64,000 nt of DNA, from positions 434,001 through 498,000 of the forward strand of contig NZ_CP032543.1 of the NCBI RefSeq assembly GCF_003610995.1, read 5' to 3'. Position numbers and translations under genes: made by a program. Every line of letters begins with the position of its first letter. Positions within the stretch are counted from its first letter, which is position 1. The DNA comes from Streptomyces griseus subsp. griseus. GTDB lineage: Bacteria; Actinomycetota; Actinomycetes; Streptomycetales; Streptomycetaceae. Positions 36,112 to 43,455 of the stretch are shown here, piece by piece. The notes under the pieces were generated by a model. That model was not told the DNA's origin. It saw only the letters and a list, made by a program, of their open reading frames with translations, and searched no databases.

Positions 36112-37152
36112 TCAGCCGACCGGGACGCCCGCCTCCAGATTGAGCACCGTGGACCGCTCGCGCGCCCGCAGAGCCCAGCGCAGCCGTTCGTAGCGGGTCG
36201 GGGGCAGCATCTCCGCCGCCTCTCGCTCCGTGACGAAGCGCCAGCCGCGCAGCTCGGAGCCGGGCAGCAGCAGCCGGCCGGCGTCCTCGGTGCGCAGCAG
36301 CCCACCGTCGAAGAGGAAACGCAGCCCGCCGTAGCCGGGCGGAGTGGGCGGCTCCCAGTCGACGAGGAGCAGGGTGGGGACCCGGTCGAGGCGGAGCCCG
36401 GTCTCCTCGGCCACTTCTCGTATCCCGGCCTGTGCCGGGGCCTCGCCCTCCTCCACGACCCCGCCGGGGAACTCCCAGCCGGGCTTGTACGTCGGGTCTA
36501 CGAGGAGCACCCGGTCCTGTTCGTCGAAGAGCAGCACCCCGGCAGCGACGGTCGCGGCGGTCGGCCGGGGGCTCTGGACGATCTCGCACGGTCCGGCGGC
36601 GCCGGTGCGGACGGCCTCGGCGATCCGCTCGGCGGTCTCGCGCGGGGTGAGGGCGCCGTTGTCGACGACATGGGCGTCCTCGGTGATCCAGCCGAGGGCG
36701 TCCCGGTAGGGGCCGATGTGGTCGTACGCCCACCGGTTGACCCGCTCGCTCTGCTCGCGGTCGCCGGGGTACTCCACCCGGCCCGCTATCCGCCTGCGCA
36801 GGATCGTTTCCTCAGGTGAGAGCAGCACATGGCGGACCGGGATGCGGCGGGAGGCGAGCCCGCCGAATATCTCGTCCCGGTACTCCTGCCTCAGCAGCGT
36901 CATGGGCACCACCAGCACTCCGGGCACCTCCGCGAGCAGAGCAGCCGCCGTGTCCACCACCAGCCGCCGCCAGATCCTGAGGTCCTGGAAGTCGTCCACC
37001 TCGGCCAGCTTCTTCTGGGGCAGCAGCCCGCGCAGTCCGGCCCCGGTGAGTTCCGGGTCGTACAAGGTGCTGTTCGGGATCAGATCGATCAGTTCGCCCG
37101 CGACGCTGGTCTTGCCCGCGCCGAACGCACCGTTGATCCAGACGACAATCAC
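36112..37152 (-). CDS. P-loop kinase-like/Nudix fusion protein
   Basis: A 346-residue two-domain protein. Residues about 1-180 are a small P-loop ATPase/kinase domain starting VIVVWINGAFGAGKTS (Walker A at residues 9-16), with RRRIAGRVEYPGDREQSERVNRW like a lid region. Residues about 200-330 are a Nudix domain with a complete box, GGVVEEGEAPAQAGIREVAEETGL. GTG 37152 is chosen because GGAG lies about 7 nt upstream and it begins at the conserved strand. The start overlaps the stop of the upstream remnant frame as TAGTG. The pairing suggests nucleotide phosphorylation and hydrolysis by one polypeptide; the substrate is unknown. Confidence 0.85.
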   Translation of the reverse strand: MIVVWINGAFGAGKTSVAGELIDLIPNSTLYDPELTGAGLRGLLPQKKLAEVDDFQDLRIWRRLVVDTAAALLAEVPGVLVVPMTLLRQEYRDEIFGGLASRRIPVRHVLLSPEETILRRRIAGRVEYPGDREQSERVNRWAYDHIGPYRDALGWITEDAHVVDNGALTPRETAERIAEAVRTGAAGPCEIVQSPRPTAATVAAGVLLFDEQDRVLLVDPTYKPGWEFPGGVVEEGEAPAQAGIREVAEETGLRLDRVPTLLLVDWEPPTPPGYGGLRFLFDGGLLRTEDAGRLLLPGSELRGWRFVTEREAAEMLPPTRYERLRWALRARERSTVLNLEAGVPVG

Positions 37153-37460
37153 TAGTACTCCAGAGTGGGAAGGCCGCTGACCAGCGGCGGAGTGGATGTC
37201 GCGTGATCGTCTGGGAGACGGTTGGGAGAAGGCGGTGTCCACAGCCCGGCTCTCACCGCTTCCTTCTCCCACACCTCCTGGAGATACCCCACGATCCGCT
37301 CCTCCATTGGTATCGTCACCTCGCTGTACGTACCCTCCACACCGGGCAGCTCATGCAGGCTGGTGACCGCATAGACGGTGGCAATGGTGATCTTGCCGGT
37401 CTTGCGGTCGATACGGCGGGGCTTCATCCGGACCGCCTGGCAGGCGCCGGGGATGAGCAA
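37152..37460 (-). pseudogene. Degenerate transposase fragment, probably ISAs1-like, joined to an unrelated tail
   Basis: Between 37460 and 37356 the minus strand encodes [20 protein letters not shown] then [12 protein letters not shown], which resembles the segment of ISAs1-family DDE transposases ahead of the last catalytic region. After it the frame continues into [23 protein letters not shown] and ends TLEY-stop overlapping the kinase/Nudix start. No catalytic core or inverted repeats remain. The tail may be the original C-terminus of a gene disrupted by the element, whose stop is coupled to the fusion gene. Confidence 0.5.
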
Positions 37461-37978
37461 GTCACTGACCGGTGGCGACCGTGATGCGGCGGAACCCGGA
37501 TCGGTCGTGGCCGCTGCCCCGGGTGTCGTCAGGTCCGATTCCGACCATCCCGACCGGCTCCGGCCCCGCGTCCCGAGCTGATCGCGGCCCGTGCGGCCGA
37601 AAACGGCAGCCGGCCTCGGCATCCGCCGTCCGGTCGGCCGAACTGCTGCTCTCCGGCCGCTCGATACGGCCGGAGAGGGGCGCGCCTGGACCTGGTCCTG
37701 TACCGCGATGGCCGCACGGTCCCGGTGATCGACTCGACGTACGTGATCTCCTCCACGCGGCCACCGCCCCGGGTACGGACTCCACCGACCACGCGATCCG
37801 CCGCTCCCCCGTCACGATCACCGCCCGCGCCCTGAACCTCGGCGAACGCCCCGCCGGAGTCCTGGCCGCCGTTACAGGGGCACACAGCCGAGCCGGACGA
37901 CCTCCCCGGGTGAGGGAGGAGGCCGTCTTCGTCGGGAGCGTGGTGGCGGCTTCCGGGGGAGCCCGGTTTCCGGCACCG
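37461..37978. other. Decayed coding sequence between transposase remnant and phytase
   Basis: No intact gene is present. On the plus strand [16 protein letters not shown] (about 37686-37735) and, in another frame, [20 protein letters not shown] followed by ALNLGERPAGVLAAV (about 37744-37875) look like parts of one former protein broken by a frameshift near 37740. I do not recognise it. This is consistent with the neighbouring transposase scar. Confidence 0.4.
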
Positions 37979-39307
37979 TCAGTCGTGCAGGGCGTTCATG
38001 ACCGTGCCGAGGTCGACGAACTTGAAGTTGGTCGCGGGGCGGTCTTCCTCGCCCGGTGCGTCGTGGCCGTCCTGCACGACGAGCAGACCGTTCGGATACC
38101 GGGAGCCGAGGGGCACGTTGAGCGCTGCCGCGCCGTCGCACTCCTCGGAGCCGTCGAGCCTGCTGTTCGCGGGCGCGACCCGGAACCCGCCCTCGTACGC
38201 GTTCTCGCCCTTCGCCCGCCGGTCGTACGCGGCGAAGGTGTTGTCGCCCTGGCTGGAGGCGAGCAGGTAACCGCCGCCGTGGGACTCGGTGATCAGCGTC
38301 AGGCCCTCGACGTCCGCGGAGAGCTTGGATCCGCCGTAGCCGGGGTCGTCTCCCGGCGTGCACTCCTCGGTCTCCTCGTCGTAGACCCCCGGGACGCCGT
38401 ACTCACGGACCTTGTCGATCAGTCTCGGGCGGCCGCCGGTCAGGTCGGCGCGCAGGCGCCAGATCCCGACGTTCTCCTGACCGGCGTAGAGGGTGCCGTT
38501 GTCAGGGTCGACGACCATGCCTTCGACCTGTGGGAGTTCGCCGGGCTCGCCGCAGGGAGACCACGATGTGCCGTTCGGCAGCCGGAACGTGGCGGGAAGG
38601 TTCAGGGTCCGCACCGTGCGGTAGGTGACCTTTCCGGCCTTCGTCGGGCGCAGTTCCAGCAGCGTGATGCCGGTTCGCTCGCGGCGGCTGACCAGGGCGA
38701 AAGACTTGCCGGACGAGGGATCCGTCCAGGTCGCGAGACCGTAGGCGGTCCGCTGGTCGTTGATCTCGGCCTGGTTCTTCGAGAACACGGGCGGCGCGGA
38801 GGGGTCGGTCACGTCGGTCAGCGGGCCGCCGACGCGGTCACGGTCGATGCGGTAGAAGCGCAGCCGGTCGTGACCCCGGTCGCTGACGACGGCCAGGTCG
38901 GCCCGGACCGAGGACAGCCTCAGGCCGTGTACGAGGTCCACATTGTTGAAGCGGCCAGGAGCATCGTCGGGTCCGGCGGCCGGTGGCGCGGCCAGGGACT
39001 GGAGTGTCCGGGCCTTCAGGTCGTAGACGCGCAGCCCGCCCTCCTTGGCGGTCGCGATGACGAGGCTGCGGCCGGGTGCGGCGGTGTTCCGCCAGATGGC
39101 GGGATCGTCCGCGTCGGCGCTGCCACCCGCTTCGTCGTCGTGCAGCACCTGCGTCTCCGCGCGAGGTGTGACGGCCGGCAGATCGATGACGGTACGACCA
39201 TAGGCGTTGGCATGGGCGCGGGCATGGGCAGGCGCTGCGAGAGTCGCAGTCGCCAGGGCCGACGTCACGGTCAGCGCAAGCGCCCGGACGATGGTGGAGC
39301 GAGTCAC
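37979..39307 (-). CDS. Secreted beta-propeller phytase
   Basis: A 442-residue secreted enzyme that hydrolyses phytate (inositol hexakisphosphate) in a calcium-dependent manner. A Sec signal peptide ends near residue 30 (LATATLAAPAHARA). The phytase motif DDPAIW is at residues about 66-71, and the propeller has several acidic calcium-site segments such as SDRGHDRL, QVEGMVVDPDNGTLY and KLSADVEGLT. The length fits the family. It is monocistronic, with its start 267 bp from the divergent chitinase. Phosphate-limitation control is common for such genes, but no clear PHO box was identified here. Confidence 0.9.
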   Translation of the reverse strand: MTRSTIVRALALTVTSALATATLAAPAHARAHANAYGRTVIDLPAVTPRAETQVLHDDEAGGSADADDPAIWRNTAAPGRSLVIATAKEGGLRVYDLKARTLQSLAAPPAAGPDDAPGRFNNVDLVHGLRLSSVRADLAVVSDRGHDRLRFYRIDRDRVGGPLTDVTDPSAPPVFSKNQAEINDQRTAYGLATWTDPSSGKSFALVSRRERTGITLLELRPTKAGKVTYRTVRTLNLPATFRLPNGTSWSPCGEPGELPQVEGMVVDPDNGTLYAGQENVGIWRLRADLTGGRPRLIDKVREYGVPGVYDEETEECTPGDDPGYGGSKLSADVEGLTLITESHGGGYLLASSQGDNTFAAYDRRAKGENAYEGGFRVAPANSRLDGSEECDGAAALNVPLGSRYPNGLLVVQDGHDAPGEEDRPATNFKFVDLGTVMNALHD

Positions 39308-39574
39308 GCAAGTCTCCTCTTCGAGCGGCTGTCAGGTCCCGGGTGAGCGTGGTCCGCTCATGTGGCCGCCCGGCAGCCACCGGGCGGCCGACAGCCCCGA
39401 GTTCGCGTGCACGGGCGATGAACACCATCGGCACGGGACGGACAGGCAGGGAGAACTCCTGACGAGACACACAGGAGGGCGTCTTGACAGGTCCAGACCA
39501 ATCACGCTTGGGTGATGGTCCGTCCCGTCGGCCCGCCGGGTACCCGGTGCGCCGCGCCGAAGGAGTGAGCAGCC

Positions 39575-40459
39575 CTGCATCGGATCAAGAGGTTCCTGAC
39601 CGTACCGGCGGCCCTGGCCGCGCTCGCCACCGGCTTCTTGACCGCGACCCCCGCCGCGTCGGCCGCCTCACCCGGCGCCGAGCCGTGCGCCCCGCTCCAC
39701 AGCGCCTCGGTCGACTACCGCGCCGGAGACACCGTTTCGCACCACGGACGCAATTGGACCGCGAAGTGGTGGTCCCGCAACGAGAATCCGGGTGCCGGGT
39801 CCGCCTGGTCCGACCGGGGCGCCTGTACCGGAGGTGTCTCCGACTTCGTCATCAGCCCGGAGCGGTTCGACGAGATCTTCCCGGACCGCCACCCCTTCTA
39901 CACCTACCAGGGCCTGATCGACGCGCTGCACGCCTACCCGCACTTCGCCAACACCGGGACGCCGCAGACCCGGGCCAGGGAGGCGGCCGCGTTCCTGACG
40001 CACGCGGACTTCGAGTCGGTGGGGCTGAAGTACGTCAAGGAGATCAACGAGGCCAACTACTGGCGCAAGTGCGACGACACCCAGCCCTTCGGCTGCCCGG
40101 CGGGGCGGGAGGCGTACTACGGGCGGGGCCCGATCATGTTCAGCTGGAACTTCAACTACAAGGCCGCCGGGGACGCCCTCGGACTCGACCTGCTGAACGA
40201 TCCGTGGCTGGTCGAGCGGGATCCGTCCGTCGCCTGGCGGACAGCGCTGTGGTACTGGAACACCCAGAACGGCCCCGGCACCATGACCTCGCACGAGGCG
40301 ATGGTCGGCGGCGCCGGGTTCGGTGAGACGATCCGTTCGCTCAACGGAGCCCTGGAGTGCGACGGCGGCAACCCGCAGTCCGTGGCCGCGCGCGTGCAGC
40401 GGTACGAACGCATCACCGGCATCCTCGACGTGGCACCGGGGTCCGGCCTCACCTGCTGA
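39575..40459 (+). CDS. GH19 chitinase with N-terminal chitin-binding domain, probable CTG start
   Basis: A secreted chitinase of about 294 residues. The signal peptide is RIKRFLTVPAALAALATGF then ATPAASA. A CBM5/12-type chitin-binding module follows (YRAGDTVSHHGRNWTAKWW), then the GH19 domain from FVISPERFDEIFP. The two catalytic Glu positions remain (DFESVGLKYVKEIN, nine residues apart), though the usual HETGG reads FESVG and GPIQLSWN reads GPIMFSWN. No ATG, GTG or TTG precedes the signal peptide after an in-frame TGA at 39566; CTG 39575, 9 nt after AAGGAG, is the best start. TTG 39638 would remove the signal. Confidence 0.85.
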   Translation: MHRIKRFLTVPAALAALATGFLTATPAASAASPGAEPCAPLHSASVDYRAGDTVSHHGRNWTAKWWSRNENPGAGSAWSDRGACTGGVSDFVISPERFDEIFPDRHPFYTYQGLIDALHAYPHFANTGTPQTRAREAAAFLTHADFESVGLKYVKEINEANYWRKCDDTQPFGCPAGREAYYGRGPIMFSWNFNYKAAGDALGLDLLNDPWLVERDPSVAWRTALWYWNTQNGPGTMTSHEAMVGGAGFGETIRSLNGALECDGGNPQSVAARVQRYERITGILDVAPGSGLTC

Positions 40460-40534
40460 GGATCCGGAGGCCGCTCCGCCCCTGGGCGAAGGCGCACGCT
40501 CCGACGACCTGCCGGCGCAGCGGTATGCCGACGA

Positions 40535-41998
40535 TCAGCGAGTTCCCTGGGGGACGGCGTGCGGCTTCGGCCGGTGGACCGTCACCTCCCCGTGGGCCGC
40601 GAGGGCGGTGGGCAGGTCGGTCGGGGCGCCCCGGAGCACGGCGTCGAGGAACGAGAGCGAGGCGGCGGCGGTGATGCGGTGACCCTCCGTGCGGCCCAGG
40701 GAACCGACCACCCCGGATACCGGCGGCAGGTAGAGCGGGGCGTCCGTGAAGGTGAGATGCGCCGTGCCGGGCACGGTCAGCCGGTAGTTGGTCGCGGCGC
40801 CGAGTTCCAGCACGCGGGTGAGCCGCGGCAGGTAGTCCGGGTCGGTCCCGGGGCCGATCTCCTGGGTCAGCGCCAGTACGGGTTGCCCGAGGTGCCCCCC
40901 GGTGGGGCCGTGCGGGAAGCCGTCCAGGTCGATGACCGCGTCGAACCGCCGGTCCTGGCGGGCCGCCTGCAGAGCGGCCGCGCCCCCGATAGAGTGACCG
41001 GTCACCGCCACCCGGCCGGTGTCGAGGCGTCCGGCCAGGATGCCGTCGGCCTCCCCCCGGCCCATGCGCGTCAGCCTGGTGAGCACGGTGCGCAGGTCCG
41101 CGGCGCGGGTGCGTGTCCAGCCCTCCGCCCGTGCCGCGTCCTCCTCCGGGTCGCCGGTCGCGGAGACCCGCGTACGCAGCGTGCGGCCGTCCGCGAGGAC
41201 CACGGCGGCGGAGTCGTAGGGGTGGTCGACCGCGGCCACCACGTAGCCGTGGCTTGCCAGTTCCTCCGCCCAGGCGGTGTTCTGCGTACGCACTCCGCCC
41301 AGTCCGGGGGAGAACAGCACCACCGGGAAGCGTCCGCCCTCTGGGGCGGCGGGCGCGCCGGGCACCGCGTGGCTCCGGGCGTGCGGCAGACCGTCGAGCA
41401 GGAAGCCGGGGACCCCCGCGTAGCCGGCCAGCGCCGAGGACACCGTGCGCGACTCGGCCTCGGTACGCCCGAGGTACGGCATCCGCGGCGCGTCCGGGGC
41501 GCTCCGCCCGGCGGGATACCAGAGCTGTGTCACCAGCGTGCGCCCCTCGTCGTCCCGGCCGTCTCCTTCGGGGCGCGTGGAGAACTCCAGGACCTGGGTG
41601 CCGACCGGGAAACGTCCTGAGGGCTCGGGGAACTCGGGTACGGGCAGGGCCCACGCGGAGACCGGGCCCGAGGCGATCAGGGCGGCGCACACCGCGGACC
41701 CCGGCAGAGCCAGCCACCACCGGGCACGCCACGGAGTGCGCCCGGTACGCCGCCGGACCATGGGGACGAGCGCGAACGGCGCCGCGACGGCCGCCGCGGC
41801 CACCACCGGAACCATCTGCCATCGCAGCTCCCCGACGACGAGGACGGTCACCGACCCCACGAGCAGGGCGCCGGCGGCGAGCGCGGCCGGGCCGCGGAGG
41901 CGGTCGGGAAGCCAGCGGGCCAGTACGAGGGTGATGGCGCCGAACACGGTGAGGGCTTCCGGGACGGACAGCGGGAGACCGGTGATCGCTGAGGGCAT
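40535..41998 (-). CDS. Membrane-anchored alpha/beta hydrolase, platelet-activating-factor acetylhydrolase-like
   Basis: A 487-residue protein with four hydrophobic helices in residues about 10-120, followed by an outward-facing hydrolase domain. VVLFSPGLGG is the oxyanion region, VTGHSIGGAAALQAA near residue 333 holds the nucleophile Ser, DLDGFPHG the acid region and PGTAHLTFTD the catalytic His. This is the PAF-acetylhydrolase/lipase pattern of actinobacteria, acting on lipid esters. ATG 41998 is preferred; GTG- or ATG-type starts up to 42034 are also in frame. It is divergent from the HELGH protein gene. Confidence 0.87.
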   Translation of the reverse strand: MPSAITGLPLSVPEALTVFGAITLVLARWLPDRLRGPAALAAGALLVGSVTVLVVGELRWQMVPVVAAAAVAAPFALVPMVRRRTGRTPWRARWWLALPGSAVCAALIASGPVSAWALPVPEFPEPSGRFPVGTQVLEFSTRPEGDGRDDEGRTLVTQLWYPAGRSAPDAPRMPYLGRTEAESRTVSSALAGYAGVPGFLLDGLPHARSHAVPGAPAAPEGGRFPVVLFSPGLGGVRTQNTAWAEELASHGYVVAAVDHPYDSAAVVLADGRTLRTRVSATGDPEEDAARAEGWTRTRAADLRTVLTRLTRMGRGEADGILAGRLDTGRVAVTGHSIGGAAALQAARQDRRFDAVIDLDGFPHGPTGGHLGQPVLALTQEIGPGTDPDYLPRLTRVLELGAATNYRLTVPGTAHLTFTDAPLYLPPVSGVVGSLGRTEGHRITAAASLSFLDAVLRGAPTDLPTALAAHGEVTVHRPKPHAVPQGTR

Positions 41999-42080
41999 GG
42001 GCTCATCGTCCGGGCGGGCGGCACCCTGCCGCATCGGCCTGACGTCGCGGTCCGGTGCGACCTGAGACGCATACGGAGGT

Positions 42081-42793
42081 GTGCAGGATCAGCCTGTACG
42101 GGTATACGTCGACCGGCGTCAGACGGTGCTCCCGTCCTCGGGCCCCGTCCCTGCGGACTTCGCCGGCATCCCGGCACAGGTCGAGGAGCCGGTCGGGCGG
42201 GTCTGCATGGTGATGGGGGGCGACCCCGGTGACGTACGCGTGCGGCGTTTCGACCGCGCCGACGAAGCGTCCGTTGCCCTGCGGAGCGGCGGCCGCAGGC
42301 ACCGGACGGTCGGCAGGCACCACCAAGCCGATGGTCACGCCGTGATCGAGCTGGACCTCCGCGAGGCCGGGCAACCGGCTGTGCTCACGGCCATCATCGC
42401 CCACGAGCTCGGCCATGTCCGTCTGCTCGACGAGGACCGTACCCAGGGTCTCGATGTCGACCACGAGAGGCTGACCGACCTGGTGACGGTCTTCCTCGGC
42501 ATGGGGTTCTTCACCGCCAACGCCGCCTACACCTTCACCAAGTCGGTACAGAGGTTCTCCGTCCTCCCTCTGGGCGACCTCACCGAACGGATGCTCACCG
42601 GAACCGCCTTGGACCCCACCCACCACCTCGGCTATCTCACCGAGCGCCAGTTCGGCTACGTCCTGGCGTGCTACTGCCTGCTCCGGTGCGAAACAGATCC
42701 GCCCTGGCCCCTCGGCTGGAACCCGGCGCCCGGGCCGCGCCGCAACAGGGGCTGCGGTATCTCCACCGTCGCCCGCCCGCGAACCGCGACTGA
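42081..42793 (+). CDS. HELGH metallopeptidase-like protein, one apparent 1-nt frameshift near the end
   Basis: A protein of about 237 residues with the zinc-protease motif in TAIIAHELGHVRLL near residue 115, followed by DHERLTDLVTVFLGMGFFTANAAY, a conserved third-ligand-like region, and LTERQFGYVLACYCLLR. It is a conserved actinobacterial protein of unknown role. Read straight, the end is unnatural. Adding one G at the GG of 42706-42707 gives a C-terminus ending GLRYLHRRPPANRD with a stop at 42791-42793, which looks like family members. GTG 42081 is very close to its GGAGG, so the start is provisional. Confidence 0.7.
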
Positions 42794-42840
42794 ACGGCGC
42801 ATCCCACTCATCGGCCCCAGGGGCATGACCTCGCCCGACC

Positions 42841-42856
42841 CTGACCGATCGGTCAG
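42841..42856. promoter_or_regulatory. TetR operator CTGACCGATCGGTCAG
   Basis: A perfect 16-bp palindrome ends 12 nt before the ATG of the TetR gene. Its TGACCGATCGGTCA core is the classic form of TetR/AcrR operators, so autoregulation of the TetR-MMPL unit is likely. Confidence 0.75.
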
Positions 42857-42868
42857 CTACCATGACGC

Positions 42869-43417
42869 ATGCCTCGTCCGCGTTCCGAGATGCGTCGTCA
42901 CATTCTCGATGCCGCCCTGCGCCTGTTCGCCCACCACGGCTTCAAGGGGGCTTCGTTGCAGGACATCGCGGCTGAGGTGCCGTGCTCGAAGGCCTCCCTG
43001 CTCTACCACTTCGCCGAGAAGGAAGCGATCCTCACCGAACTGCTGACGCCGCCGGCCGAGGGGCTCTCCGCCCTCAACGGCCAACTGGACGCTCTGGAAG
43101 GCTCGCACGCGGTGGAACCGGCCGTGACGGGATATGTCGGCCTCGCGCTGCTGTTCCACCTGGAACTCAAGATCATCTTCGCGGAGCTGCCGCAGATGCT
43201 CGGACATCCCGCTCTGGCGGTCATCCCTCCTGCTGTCGACCGGCTCGCCGACGCGCTGGCGGGCCGCTCGCGGGAGCCCGGCGCACTCGTCTCGGCCCGC
43301 ATGGTGATCGGCGGGGTGGCGGTAGCGGTCGCCGGCGGCGTCGATGTCCCACCCGACGTGATGCGCGACGAACTGATCCGAGGGGCGCGCAGAACCCTCG
43401 GGCATCCTCACAGCTGA
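42869..43417 (+). CDS. TetR family transcriptional regulator of the adjacent MMPL exporter
   Basis: A 182-residue repressor. The N-terminal helix-turn-helix is at residues about 5-52 (ILDAALRLFAHHGFKGASLQDIAAEV, then SKASLLYHFAEKEAIL). The C-terminal half is a helical ligand-binding domain. The ATG at 42869 lies just behind a perfect operator-like palindrome. The MMPL transporter starts 38 nt after its stop, so regulator and exporter form an operon in which the pump's substrate probably acts as inducer. Confidence 0.9.
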   Translation: MPRPRSEMRRHILDAALRLFAHHGFKGASLQDIAAEVPCSKASLLYHFAEKEAILTELLTPPAEGLSALNGQLDALEGSHAVEPAVTGYVGLALLFHLELKIIFAELPQMLGHPALAVIPPAVDRLADALAGRSREPGALVSARMVIGGVAVAVAGGVDVPPDVMRDELIRGARRTLGHPHS

Positions 43418-43455
43418 GACAGGCTGTGCAACCGAAGAGAAAGGCGCCGCTTCGC

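Noticed and set aside
37223..37271. Imperfect inverted repeat TGGGAGAAGG...CGCTTCCTTCTCCCA and its likeness to the 45.8-kb palindrome
   Set aside because: The stem needs a 3-nt bulge and lies within a coding-like frame; the shared TGGGAGA strings are too short to claim common origin.
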